Under the pieces are notes generated by a model. The model was not told where the DNA came from. It did no database searches and saw nothing but the letters and a program-made list of their open reading frames with translations. Below are positions 8,759 through 17,343 of a stretch of DNA of 64,000 bases, piece by piece. How positions within the stretch are numbered: position 1 is the stretch's first letter; every line of letters begins with the position of its first letter. Position numbers and translations under genes: made by a program. Origin of the DNA: Flavimaribacter sp024343425 (lineage in GTDB: Bacteria; Pseudomonadota; Alphaproteobacteria; Rhizobiales; Rhizobiaceae). The stretch spans positions 3,224,001 to 3,288,000 of the forward strand of contig OZ245773.1 in NCBI GenBank assembly GCA_965227645.1. The letters are read 5' to 3'.

Positions 8759-10614
8759 TCCGCGTCCATCGTGTCGGCGATGTAGCCGCCGGTCTGCCGC
8801 TTCCACAGCCGCGCATACAGTCCGTCGCGCGCAAGCAGGTCCGCCGGCGGACCCTGTTCGACGATCCGCCCCTCGTCCAGCACCACGAACCGGTCCATCT
8901 CGGCGATGGTCGAAAGCCGGTGGGCGATCGCGATCACCGTCTTGCCTTCCATCAGCAGCGCCAGCTTTTCCTGAACGGCGGCTTCCGCCTCGCTGTCGAG
9001 CGCCGAGGTCGCCTCGTCGAGCACCAGGATCGGCGCGTTCTTCAAAAGCACCCGGGCGATCGCCACGCGCTGCCGCTGCCCGCCGGAAAGCTTGACCCAG
9101 CGATCGCCGACAAAGGCGTCGTAGCCGGTTCGGCCCTCCGCGTCGGTCAGACCGGTGATGAAGTCGTGCGCCTCGGCAAGCCGGGCGGCCTGCTATATCT
9201 CCGCGCGCGACGCCTCCGGCCGGCCGTACAGAATATTGTCGCCGACGGAGCGGTGCAGGAGCGAGACGTCCTGTGTGACGACGCCGATGCTCTCGCGCAG
9301 GCTCTCCTGGGTCACCGCGCCGATATCCTGACCGTCGATCAGGATCGATCCGTCCCGCAGGTCGAACAGCCTGAGCAGCAGGCTCACAAGCGTCGACTTG
9401 CCGGCGCCGGACAGCCCCACCAGCCCGACCTTCTCGCCGGCGCGCACGGTCAGCGACAGGTCGCTGATAACCTGTTGCCGCGCGCGGTATTCGAAATGGA
9501 TGTTGCGGAACTCGACCTTGCCGTCAGTCACCCTTAGCGGGCGGGCGTCGGGCGCGTCGACGATCGTCGGCGGCGTCGTGATCACCGGCATCGCGTCGCG
9601 GATCGTGCCGGCCGCCTGATAGATCTGCCGCCCCATTTGCAAAAACGCCCGCGCATTGCCCGAAAGCCTTTGCACGATCGCCACCGAGGCGACGAACTCG
9701 CCGATCGTGATGAATCCGGCCACCAGTCCCCAGAGCCCGACCGCGAAATTGCCGAGCAGGAGGGCGACGTTGAGAAGCACCACCGTCGTGTCGGTCGTCA
9801 GATAAATACGCCGTTCCTGCTGCTGGCTTTCGATGGCGGCGCCTACCACCGTGCGCATGGCGCCGGCCTCGCTGTCTTCCGCGGCGAAGAGCTTCACCAT
9901 CTGGATATTGCTGTAGAGATCGGTCATTGCGCCGACGACCATGCTGTTGGCCCTGGCCGAGCGGCGGGAGCGGCCGGAATATTTCGGCGTCACCCTCACC
10001 ATCAGCGCAATATTGGCGAGGATCCACGCAAAGACGGGAACCGCCAGCGGCCAGGCGAGCGCCCCCAGAAGCGCCAGCGACCCGACGAACTGCACGAGAA
10101 AATGCGGCCCGCTCTGAAAGGCGACGACGATCTGCTGCTGCAGGGCGCTGGCCACCTGCGAAATGCGGGTCGCCACCTGTCCGGCGAACAGATCGTGGAA
10201 AAACGCCAGGTCCTGGCGCTCCACCGCCTTGTGGCCCTGCCATTGCATGGCCGTCGGCAGGCACACGCCCACCACCTGAGAACTCAGCGTGTTCGCCACG
10301 AAGATAAACACCGGCATGACCGGAAAAAGCAGAACGCCCAGAACGGCCAGCGTCAGCCAGTCCTCTTTCAGAAACGCCGCGGCTCCCTTGGCGTTGACGC
10401 CGTCGACGATAACCGAAACGCCCCAGATAACGGCCAGATTGATGAGCTCGACGACGATGCTGAGAACGGCGGAGGCCGCCAGCACGCCGCGAAACATCTT
10501 CGCAAAATGCATCACCAGCGCAAACGGACCGCTGTCGGGCAACGGCGAATAGGGAATGTCCAGCGGGCGGACAAGCTTCTCGAAGGGACCATAGATGGCG
10601 TCTGAAAGCGACAT
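8755..10614 (-). pseudogene. ABC exporter (fused permease-ATPase) interrupted by an amber codon
   Basis: The intact frame would be a fused ABC exporter of about 619 residues: an N-terminal six-helix membrane domain and a C-terminal ATPase with Walker A GLSGAGKST, signature LSGGQRQR and Walker B ILVLDEATSALD. A TAG at 9193-9195 (minus strand), after SRAEI, stops translation between the Q-loop region and the signature. The frame then resumes without any shift as QAARLAEAHDF and runs to the normal end. The N-terminal product (473 residues) would lack the signature and Walker B, so it should be inactive unless the codon is read through. A point mutation or a sequencing error both fit. Confidence 0.85.
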
Positions 10615-10754
10615 GGCAGCGCGGACCGGCTGAATAAAAGACGGGTTTCATGCACGGAATCGACGCGCGATCCGGCGGGAATCGCAGTGTCGCATGAATG
10701 CCCCTCGCCTGGCCATGACGAGTTTTGGCAAGACGCCAGGCGTCGCAGGCGCGC

Positions 10755-11210
10755 TTACTTCCTGATCATGGTGAAGCGGACGTCGTCGCGCGTCACACCC
10801 GACACCCGGTTGGTGAAGGAATCGACCGGCAGGTCGATCGTGCCGATATTCGGTTGCGCGATGCCGGACAGAATGATGGTCCGGCCCTTGCGCTCCCAGG
10901 CGTTGATCCGCGAAACCCCGTTGATCCCGCCAAGCCCTTCCACAAGGTTGCAGGCGAACATGTTCACGCTGCCCTTGGCGCCGTTCGAATAGCTTGCCTT
11001 GAAGTCGGCGGTGCATCCCCTGCCGGTCGGCCCGATCGCCGGATAGACGTCCCATTTGCCGATGATCGAATCGGGCAGTTCCTGCACGGCTGCGGGTTTC
11101 GGCGTCCCGGCGGTCACCGGACCGGTGTCGGAGACGGTGCATCCGGCGCCCACGGCCAGCATGAGCGCCATCGCCAGAGCGGAATGAACTGAGAATCTGA
11201 ATATGGCCAT
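10755..11210 (-). CDS. Inh/Omp19-like lipoprotein, putative protease inhibitor domain
   Basis: This 151-residue protein has an N-terminal signal sequence (MAIFRFSVHSALAMALMLAV) ending at a Cys in VGAGC, which makes a weak lipobox. A Pro/Thr-rich linker follows, then a small beta-barrel-like domain starting IIGKWDVYP. The pattern of GKW, an early Cys, a later Cys (FACNL) and a Trp (INAWERKG) resembles the AprI/Inh domain of rhizobial Omp19-type lipoproteins. A longer start at 11246 is possible but adds a poor signal peptide. Function is inferred from domain resemblance only. Confidence 0.55.
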   Translation of the reverse strand: MAIFRFSVHSALAMALMLAVGAGCTVSDTGPVTAGTPKPAAVQELPDSIIGKWDVYPAIGPTGRGCTADFKASYSNGAKGSVNMFACNLVEGLGGINGVSRINAWERKGRTIILSGIAQPNIGTIDLPVDSFTNRVSGVTRDDVRFTMIRK

Positions 11211-11308
11211 GGCCCAGACTAGCATACCGGCGATGATTCGCGTCAACGCTCGGCCTTTAAAAAATTTCCGGCAACGCCGACCGGCAGGCTCGTCACACCA
11301 GTGTCCGG

Positions 11309-11357
11309 AATCTGAAGTTCGCTATATCCTGTAGCACGCTTGTTCGAACTTCAGATT
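11309..11357. repeat. Inverted repeat pair 1 (13-bp perfect arms)
   Basis: AATCTGAAGTTCG at 11309-11321 is the exact reverse complement of CGAACTTCAGATT at 11345-11357. The 23-base spacer makes a weak hairpin or a widely spaced operator. A second, related pair lies 43 bases downstream. Confidence 0.7.
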
Positions 11358-11399
11358 CGATAAGGGCGCTAGCAGGATGATAATTCTGGTGTGGTTTAC

Positions 11400-11453
11400 G
11401 GATTTGACGTTCCTATATGAGTCAGCTGCTACAATGTAGCGAACTTCAAATCC
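11400..11453. repeat. Inverted repeat pair 2, related to pair 1
   Basis: GGATTTGACGTTC at 11400-11412 and GAACTTCAAATCC at 11441-11453 are inverted with one mismatch. Both arms are variants of the pair 1 arms. The similarity between the first arm of pair 1 and the last arm of pair 2 extends over about 35 bases, including flanking GTGT and TGTAGCA. Confidence 0.65.
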
Positions 11454-11521
11454 ACCACACTAGGCTTGCGCTCCATGTTGTTATATTCGATGTGCAGACA
11501 TGGATGTTTGGGGAAAGACGC

Positions 11522-12277
11522 ATGCGTAAACCGGTCGTTGGCGTAATCGGCAACGGATATCTTCTGGAAGGACGATTTCAGGTGCAGCTTTGCGGCGAAT
11601 CCAACATGCGGGCGATCGCCGACGTGGCGAACGCGCTTCCGCTGATGTTCGCCGGCGCGCCCGACATCACCGACATGGACGCGCTCCTTGACACGGTCGA
11701 CGGCGTCGTGCTGACCGGCGCCAGGGCGAACGTGCATCCGACCCTTTTCGACACCGAACCCGATGCGGCCTACGAACCCTATGACGAGCGGCGCGACGGC
11801 AGTGCGCTTCCCCTCGTGCGCGCCTGTGTGGAGCGCGGCGTTCCGCTTTTGGGCATTTGCCGCGGCATGCAGGAGATGAACGTCGCCTTCGGAGGGTCTC
11901 TCCATCCGGAAATCCGCGACCTTCCCGGGCGCATGAACCATCGCATGCCCCGGCTTGAAAACGGCGAGGTCCATCCGGACCAGGCCGTTGTCTTCGCCGA
12001 TCGTCACGACGTGACCTTCATTCCGGACGGCGTCTTCGCCAAACTGCACGGCCGGGAGAAAATCCGGGTCAACTCGCTGCATGGACAGGGCGTTCTTGAG
12101 CCCGGCGAACGCGTCGTCATCGAAGGCGTCGCCGAAGACGGCACCGTCGAGGCGATCAGCATCCGCGACGCAGCCGCATTCGCCCTCGGCGTCCAGTGGC
12201 ACGCCGAATTCGACCCTCAGACAAATCCGGTGAACCAGGTCATCTTCGAGGCCTTCGGCGAAGCCATCCGGGCGTAA
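11522..12277 (+). CDS. Class I glutamine amidotransferase-like (gamma-glutamyl-GABA hydrolase family)
   Basis: This 251-residue protein is a class I glutamine amidotransferase-like hydrolase of the PuuD/peptidase C26 type. The nucleophilic Cys is in PLLGICRGMQEMNVAFGG (about residue 113). The catalytic His and Glu are in GVQWHAEFD near the C-terminus. PuuD-type enzymes cleave gamma-glutamyl-GABA in putrescine breakdown, but no other putrescine genes are adjacent. I chose the ATG at 11522 (MRKPVVGVIG), the family-like N-terminus; the frame is open for 35 codons upstream. Confidence 0.85.
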   Translation: MRKPVVGVIGNGYLLEGRFQVQLCGESNMRAIADVANALPLMFAGAPDITDMDALLDTVDGVVLTGARANVHPTLFDTEPDAAYEPYDERRDGSALPLVRACVERGVPLLGICRGMQEMNVAFGGSLHPEIRDLPGRMNHRMPRLENGEVHPDQAVVFADRHDVTFIPDGVFAKLHGREKIRVNSLHGQGVLEPGERVVIEGVAEDGTVEAISIRDAAAFALGVQWHAEFDPQTNPVNQVIFEAFGEAIRA

Positions 12278-12370
12278 GACGAAGCGAACGACTGGCCTGC
12301 ACTCACCACGCCTGCTTTACGCCGGAACGCTCCAACTCCCCTCATCGCCGCCGCCTTTGCGCGCCAGGAC

Positions 12371-13021
12371 CTACTCCGGTCGCGCCAGCACCGCCGTGAC
12401 GGCTGCGCGAACGAGCGCCTGAGGCTCGGACCACGGATAGGCGCTGATCGTGATCAGGTTGTGCGAGATCCCGTTGAGCGCGCACAGAAGCAGTTCCGAT
12501 TTCAGCTTCAGTTCCGCCTCGCCTGGGCGGTCGTCGAACGCGCCGGCAAGGCTTTCGCGCAACACGTTAAACCGGCTGACAACGCCGTCATCGCCCACGA
12601 AGACGCTGACATCGGATTGCGTCACGCCGCTGGACATGAACACGAGGAAATAGTGTTCGCGGCGCTCGAGCCAGAAATCGATATAACCCTGCGACACGGC
12701 CAACAGCCGGCCGGTCGGGTCCTGCTCTTCGGCGGCGACCCGGTCCAGCCTGTCGAACAGCTCGGCGAACACATCCGCCCAGAGCGCGCGCAGAATATCG
12801 ATCTTGCGGTCGAAATACCGGTAGAGCGTCATCACCGTGCATCCGGCCTCACTCGCCAGCCGCCGCATCGAAACTGCGTCGTAGCCGTCCTCCTGGAACA
12901 GCCGCAGCGCGCATTCGGCGATATGCCGGCGCATGTCGGCCATCTCTTTGCCGGTTTGTGCGGGTCGTCCGCGTGGCCGGCCCGCAGGAGATGGGGGTGT
13001 GAGGGATCGGGGTGTGGGCAT
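12371..13021 (-). CDS. TetR-family transcriptional regulator
   Basis: This 216-residue TetR-type repressor has its helix-turn-helix at about residues 30-75 (ECALRLFQEDGYDAVSMRRLASEAGCTVMTLYRYF). The C-terminal ligand domain ends in a helix typical of the family. It is divergent from a small membrane-protein gene, and a perfect palindrome sits between the two starts. It probably represses itself and the membrane-protein gene. The ligand is unknown. Confidence 0.9.
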   Translation of the reverse strand: MPTPRSLTPPSPAGRPRGRPAQTGKEMADMRRHIAECALRLFQEDGYDAVSMRRLASEAGCTVMTLYRYFDRKIDILRALWADVFAELFDRLDRVAAEEQDPTGRLLAVSQGYIDFWLERREHYFLVFMSSGVTQSDVSVFVGDDGVVSRFNVLRESLAGAFDDRPGEAELKLKSELLLCALNGISHNLITISAYPWSEPQALVRAAVTAVLARPE

Positions 13022-13071
13022 GCGTCCAGTCTACTCAGATCGCGGTGGTTGACCAAGTCAGTATATTTAAT

Positions 13072-13085
13072 TATAACGCGTTATA
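13072..13085. promoter_or_regulatory. TetR-type operator palindrome
   Basis: TATAACGCGTTATA is a perfect 14-base palindrome. It is flanked by direct copies of TATATTTAATT at 13062-13072 and 13083-13093. It lies in the shared promoter of the TetR gene and the membrane-protein gene, the usual place for an autoregulatory operator. Confidence 0.6.
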
Positions 13086-13106
13086 TTTAATTCGGGAGAA
13101 CCGGCG

Positions 13107-13571
13107 ATGCAAGCGCGCGCACACTACGCAACGGAACAGAAAGCAGGACCGTCACAGGAACAGCACGGCGGCGCGCTGCTTCTGTTCCGTATCCTGTTCG
13201 TGATAGCAGCGGTCTGGAATTTCGCCGGAGCGATCCCCGGCCTGTTCGATACGACCGGCATGTTCGAACGTGAATTCGGCTACGCACTGGCCGACCCGGT
13301 CATGGTCGCGGTCTATCGCGGCGCGTGGGGCACGGCCTTCCTCTACGGCTTCGGCTTCCTGATGGCCGCCGTCAATCCGGCGCGCCATACCGGCGTGGTG
13401 CTGATGGGCGGCGCCGGCAAGGCGCTCTTCGCACTCAACCTCTTCTTCATGTACATGAATGGCTGGACATCCTCCTTCGCCCTGGTCGTGATCCTCGGCG
13501 ACATCGTCTTCGTTTTGCTGTTCATCGCCTGGTTCATCACCCTGAAGCGCCAGGGCCATGCAATCCTCTGA
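13107..13571 (+). CDS. Small four-helix membrane protein, function unknown
   Basis: This 154-residue protein has a short polar N-terminus and then four hydrophobic segments, starting ALLLFRILFVIAAVWNFAGA at about residue 28 and ending VVILGDIVFVLLFIAWFITL. A GGGAGAA sequence nine bases before the ATG supports the start. I do not recognise the family. Its position opposite a TetR repressor, with a palindrome between, suggests an inducible membrane function. Confidence 0.75.
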   Translation: MQARAHYATEQKAGPSQEQHGGALLLFRILFVIAAVWNFAGAIPGLFDTTGMFEREFGYALADPVMVAVYRGAWGTAFLYGFGFLMAAVNPARHTGVVLMGGAGKALFALNLFFMYMNGWTSSFALVVILGDIVFVLLFIAWFITLKRQGHAIL

Positions 13572-14132
13572 ACGGACCAGCGAAACCGGCCCTCACCCGC
13601 ATGACAGGCCCGATCAAACCGGTCCGGACGCCGCATCAATCCCGGCATGGAGAAAGGAGGAGAGGCACAGGCACACCGCGAGTCCACCGCCCGCAAGACC
13701 CGCAGCGCCAGCTTTTCACACAACCTCCCCTTCCTCATCGCGGACGAAGATCCTCCATGGGGCGGCGCGGCATACTCCGCTTGACCAATACGCTCGTGTG
13801 GCGCTTGACGTGTTCGCGCAAAGGACGAAGGAGCAAGCATCTAGGTCAAGGTTGATTTCGACCATCGCTCTTTCGATGTCGCATTTGTTTTGTCTATTAC
13901 CGTCCGATGGCTACCGATAGAGCGCAGATCGCCTGACGGCGGCCTTGCGTCCCCGTATTGGTCGTTTGCAATCGGTAACGCTTATCCCAATAGCTGCTGT
14001 TCGTTGAAGTGGAACGAAGGTTCAGGAAGGGCGGGAAGCGGACCTTTGCTGCACTTCAAACGAACGGAGGAAATGGGACCGGAAGCTGAAGGGCAACTTG
14101 TCAGGGAAATCGGTTCCGCCGCTCAATATTGC
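13572..14132. other. Intergenic stretch without a supported gene
   Basis: Open frames exist on the plus strand but have low-complexity, Arg/Pro/Ser-rich translations and no family resemblance. The second half (from about 13900) reads like decayed filler sequence of the kind common between rhizobial genes. No clear hairpin or promoter was identified. Confidence 0.5.
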
Positions 14133-14780
14133 TCACTGCAATATGGGCGGCAGTGCCGGAATGGAGACGCCATCGAACGGGTCGCGCCATGCATCGAGGT
14201 CCTGAAGCCGGTCATGCCAGGCGGCAACGGTGGGATAGTGGTCGAGCGGCAGCTGCATGATATCGTTGAACGGCAGGAAGGTCGCCATTCGGAAGTCGGC
14301 GTAGCTGGGCTTGTCCCCCAATAACCAATCACTGTACATTTGCGTATCCAGTAGGGATGCCGATCGATGGAACAACATCGTCCCTTCTTTAATGGCGCGA
14401 TCATCGGTTTGACCGAGGTTGTATCGCCGCTTGGTTCCGAGTTCGAACTGAACCATGTCACAGGCCCGCACGAAGTTTTCCTTGCCCCAACTTATCCAGC
14501 GCACCAATTCGGGGAGCCTTTCGTCTAATGGCCAGAAGTCGGACCCCGAAAGCATGGACATTCGGCAGACCACCGCATCGCATTCCCAAGTCGACCCGCT
14601 ATCTTCCTGAAGGATCGGCAATAGCAAGGTGGGGTTCAGCGGTCGGAACTGCTCATCCTGTCCGGGAGCAAGCGGTGCCGCGAAGATGATGTCGACGTCG
14701 GCTCCTATAAACCGCGCTGATGCTGCGGCAAGCCGCGGATTGGGATTTCGGCTGACATGCAGAATAGGGCGTACAGGCAT
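14133..14780 (-). CDS. Glutathione S-transferase-like protein
   Basis: This 215-residue protein fits the GST fold: a thioredoxin-like N-terminus (PILHVSRNPNPRLAAASARFIG, with NPTLLLPILQED around the usual cis-Pro) and a helical C-terminal domain with SDWLLGDKPSYADFRMATFL, the N-capping box region. I start at the ATG at 14780; the upstream continuation overlaps the operators. It diverges from a DHFR-like/HxlR/VOC operon and shares its twin palindromes, so it is probably under the same HxlR control. The substrate is unknown. Confidence 0.8.
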   Translation of the reverse strand: MPVRPILHVSRNPNPRLAAASARFIGADVDIIFAAPLAPGQDEQFRPLNPTLLLPILQEDSGSTWECDAVVCRMSMLSGSDFWPLDERLPELVRWISWGKENFVRACDMVQFELGTKRRYNLGQTDDRAIKEGTMLFHRSASLLDTQMYSDWLLGDKPSYADFRMATFLPFNDIMQLPLDHYPTVAAWHDRLQDLDAWRDPFDGVSIPALPPILQ

Positions 14781-14858
14781 CCGATCTTTCCTTCCAGGAT
14801 TTCTATCGAGCTGCTGATGTGCAACTGGCCAGCGGAACAGGTTTGGCACCGCGAACTG

Positions 14859-14909
14859 CTTGCATCTTGCAAGATGTTTCATATTCTGTTACCAGTTGCA
14901 AGATGCAAG
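14859..14909. promoter_or_regulatory. Two HxlR-type operators in a divergent promoter
   Basis: CTTGCATCTTGCAAG at 14859-14873 is a perfect 6-3-6 palindrome. GTTGCAAGATGCAAG at 14895-14909 is a second copy with one mismatch in its outer pair. Their centres are 36 bases apart. They lie between the GST-like gene and the operon that encodes an HxlR regulator, so that regulator is the likely ligand. Confidence 0.65.
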
Positions 14910-14927
14910 TACTCTCGGGAGAGTGAG

Positions 14928-15482
14928 ATGCGAAGCCTTGTTCTCTGGGACATGATGACACTTGATGGCAGATTCGAGGGCACGGCACCCTGGCAGCTTG
15001 AATTCCACGAACTGGTCTGGGGCGAAGAGCTGGAGGCGTTTTCGCAGCAACAGCTCGACGCTGTTGGGACGCTGTTATTTGGCAGCAAAACCTACGAGGG
15101 AATGGCCGATTACTGGTCAGGCGCGACCGGCCCGATCGCAGATCGGATGAATGCTGTCGAAAAGCGGGTGGCCAGCCGGGCGGGAACGCAACGCACATGG
15201 AACAACACACGTGTCCTGGAAGGCGAGATTGCCAACCATGTCGACGCTCTGAAGGCGGAGCCCAACAAGAAAGACATCTACGTTTTCGGCAGCGCAGAAT
15301 TGACTGCTTCGCTGATGGAACTCGATGTGGTGGACGAGATTAGGTTGTGCCTTGTCCCATGCGTATTAGGCGATGGCACACCTTTGTTCCGGTCAGGGCC
15401 ACGGCGCGATTTCACCCTCACTGAAGCCCACCCGCTGCAGACTGGCGGCGTCATCCTGAGATACAACCGTGCTAGGCCTTAA
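14928..15482 (+). CDS. Dihydrofolate reductase-like (RibD C-terminal domain) protein
   Basis: This 184-residue protein has the RibD C-terminal/DHFR-like fold: LVLWDMMTLDGRFEG at the N-terminus, LLFGSKTYEGMADYW near residue 50-65, and KDIYVFGSAELTASLMELDVVDEIRLCLVPCVLGDGTPLF near 112-151. Such stand-alone proteins bind NADPH but rarely have a known substrate. The start at 14928 follows a GAGAGTGAG stretch. The 3' end overlaps the HxlR gene by 14 bases, so they are co-transcribed. Confidence 0.85.
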   Translation: MRSLVLWDMMTLDGRFEGTAPWQLEFHELVWGEELEAFSQQQLDAVGTLLFGSKTYEGMADYWSGATGPIADRMNAVEKRVASRAGTQRTWNNTRVLEGEIANHVDALKAEPNKKDIYVFGSAELTASLMELDVVDEIRLCLVPCVLGDGTPLFRSGPRRDFTLTEAHPLQTGGVILRYNRARP

Positions 15483-15987
15483 GCGCTCGGAATGCCCGGT
15501 CAACCTAGCGGTCGAAGTACTGGGCGACAGCTGGACCATGGTGGTCTTGCGCGACATGATGTTCGGCAACAAACGCAGTTATGGCGAACTTCTGCGCAAT
15601 TCACCGGAAGGAATTTCGACCAATATCTTGGCCGCTCGCTTGCGGCATCTCGAGGCGCATGGGCTGGTTACCGTCGCCGGTGTGGCGAGCCATGCGCAAA
15701 AGCGCCGCTATAGCCTGACCGAGAAGGCGATTGCTCTTGTACCTGTCATGGCATCGCTTGGAACATGGGGAGTGCGTTTTCTTGCGACGGATCCTGCGTG
15801 GACCGCACGGTCGCGGCTGCTTTCCGACGGTGGGGCAGAGCTTGAGCAAGCCTTTATGGCGGAACTACGCCACCTGCATCTTGGCTCTTCAGCGGAGGGC
15901 TTCGACGCATCAGTCATCGCGCGAATGGACGCCGCATTCGCGGCGGAAATCGAAAAGAAATCTTCGCAAGATATTTCCGAAAGCTGA
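15469..15987 (+). CDS. HxlR-family transcriptional regulator
   Basis: This 172-residue winged-helix regulator matches the HxlR (MarR-like) family: CPVNLAVEVLGDSWTMVVLRDMMFGNKRSYGELLRN near residues 9-44, with the family Cys at the start, then ISTNILAARLRHLEAHGLV and the wing KRRYSLTEKA. The start is GTG, inside the preceding gene. It most likely binds the twin CTTGCA-N3-TGCAAG palindromes upstream of the operon. HxlR proteins often sense electrophiles or redox stress, which would suit GST, reductase and VOC neighbours. Confidence 0.88.
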   Translation: MLGLKRSECPVNLAVEVLGDSWTMVVLRDMMFGNKRSYGELLRNSPEGISTNILAARLRHLEAHGLVTVAGVASHAQKRRYSLTEKAIALVPVMASLGTWGVRFLATDPAWTARSRLLSDGGAELEQAFMAELRHLHLGSSAEGFDASVIARMDAAFAAEIEKKSSQDISES

Positions 15988-16024
15988 TTGCAATCCGTCA
16001 TGTTGATCGTGAGGAGATAAGGAT

Positions 16025-16507
16025 ATGAGCCCAAAAGTCACAACGTGCATCTGGTTTGAAAAAGACGGATTGGATGCCGCGCGCTTTTATACCTCCCTTC
16101 TTCCCAATTCCCACATTCTCAACACCCAGAAGTTCGCGCATATGGTCACCGGCGAACCAGACGGCGTCCATGTAGTCGAGTTTACACTGGCCGGCGCGCC
16201 GTTTTCCATTCTTCAGGCCGGGCCGCACCAGCAGTACAACGATATGATGTCGATCTCGGTAACAACTGAAGATCAGGCCGAGACTAATCGCCTATGGACA
16301 GCATTGACCGCCAACGGCGGCGCCGAGGCCCAATGCGGCTGGCTACGGGATCGTTGGGGTGTGGCCTGGCAAATTTCGCCCCGCCCGATTTCGAACCTCA
16401 TCGAAACCGGTGACCCCGTCCGTGTCGCCGAGATGTTCAAGGCAATGTACTCAATGAAGAAACTCAATATCGCGGAACTTCAAGCAGCGTATGACCGCGC
16501 GAGGTGA
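16025..16507 (+). CDS. VOC-superfamily protein (PhnB-like)
   Basis: This 160-residue protein belongs to the PhnB-like branch of the vicinal oxygen chelate superfamily. It starts MSPKVTTCIWFEKDGLDAARFYTSLLPNS and carries EFTLAGAPFSILQAGP and GWLRDRWGVAWQISPR, both typical. Proteins of this branch are often annotated as 3-demethylubiquinone methyltransferase-like, though few have proven activity. It follows the HxlR gene by 37 bases on the same strand and probably ends that operon. Confidence 0.85.
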   Translation: MSPKVTTCIWFEKDGLDAARFYTSLLPNSHILNTQKFAHMVTGEPDGVHVVEFTLAGAPFSILQAGPHQQYNDMMSISVTTEDQAETNRLWTALTANGGAEAQCGWLRDRWGVAWQISPRPISNLIETGDPVRVAEMFKAMYSMKKLNIAELQAAYDRAR

Positions 16508-16903
16508 TTGCCGAACCCTGGACAGAGGGCTGGCGGCATAGCTAAATACCAGTTGCTAAAATCCGAACTAAATAGACTGAACGACCGTTTTGGGGGCGCG
16601 AAGCTGCCCTTCATTTCCATGGTCACGAATGGCAGCTAAGGGCCGAGAGGGTCGCCGCAAGTGGCTTCTGTCAATGTCTGCTTTGCCAACTGTCATTCAG
16701 AAACTTGCGAGTCAGCTCACGGCCCCAATCAAGACCTTGGAAAGTAGCGCCGTGAAAAACTGAGGCCGGAAGAACGCATCCGCCACGGGTTGCATTTTTC
16801 CCGATCTCGGCCAAATGGTAAAAGCCAAACGCAGACAAGGCCAGATTATAACTGCCCGTGCCCCAAGCAAGATTTCCGCTCGTCAGGCGGGCTTTCGCAC
16901 CCC
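16508..16903. other. Intergenic stretch without a supported gene
   Basis: About 400 bases separate the VOC gene from the orphan antitoxin gene. A short minus-strand frame (16671-16907) exists but shows no family features. The sequence near 16570-16650 has the look of a degraded repetitive spacer. No terminator was clear. Confidence 0.45.
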
Positions 16904-17194
16904 TCACGCAACCGCCAGTGGCTCAATGTTCGAAACATCCACGACCTTCCTTGCCTGAGTGAGATCGTAAGCGCGCTGCAAGTTCATCCAGAACTCGGGC
17001 GTATTTCCGAAAAATGTCGAGAGGCGCAGGGCCGTGTCCGCCGTCAGGGCTGTATCGCCCTTGACGAGCCGCTCGATCCGGGTGCACGGCACTTTCAGAC
17101 GTTTCGCGAGCGCGCCGGCGCTCATCTTCAACGGTTCGAGAAACAACTCGCTGAGCACTTCGCCGGGACGAGCGGGGTTGCATATCGGATTCAT
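16904..17194 (-). CDS. higA: HigA-family antitoxin, apparently orphan
   Basis: This 96-residue protein is a HigA-type antitoxin with a Xre helix-turn-helix: PARPGEVLSELFLEPLKMSAGALAKRLKV, then RIERLVKGDTALTADTALRLSTFFGNTPEFWMNLQ. HigA is normally preceded by a higB toxin gene. Here the 150 bases upstream on the same strand hold no HigB-like frame, and beyond them begins a repeat array. The toxin gene appears to be lost, or the protein now serves as a stand-alone repressor. Confidence 0.88.
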   Translation of the reverse strand: MNPICNPARPGEVLSELFLEPLKMSAGALAKRLKVPCTRIERLVKGDTALTADTALRLSTFFGNTPEFWMNLQRAYDLTQARKVVDVSNIEPLAVA

Positions 17195-17343
17195 GCAACC
17201 AACATTCCATACCCATCAGAACAAATCAAGAACTTTGTCGTGCATTCACAGCCGTTTTGTGTTAGGATGCAGCCTGTTGAAATCGCCGGCGCCGCTTGCT
17301 GACGCAGGGCCGGCCTGCAAGCTTCGAACCTCAAAAACGCAGA

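Larger units (their letters stand above)
11211..11521. other. Intergenic region with inverted repeats
   Basis: This 311-base gap separates the Inh-like lipoprotein gene from the divergent amidotransferase gene. No convincing gene is present. It is dominated by four copies of a 13-base element in two inverted pairs, listed separately, and must also contain both promoters. Confidence 0.6.

Noticed and set aside
8755..9066. A separate 103-residue ABC ATPase gene
   Set aside because: It is the in-frame continuation of the upstream exporter after the amber codon at 9193-9195, including the missing signature and Walker B, so it is part of one broken gene.
13890..14324. A 144-residue plus-strand protein
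   Set aside because: It overlaps the GST-like gene antisense, has no family resemblance and no ribosome binding site.
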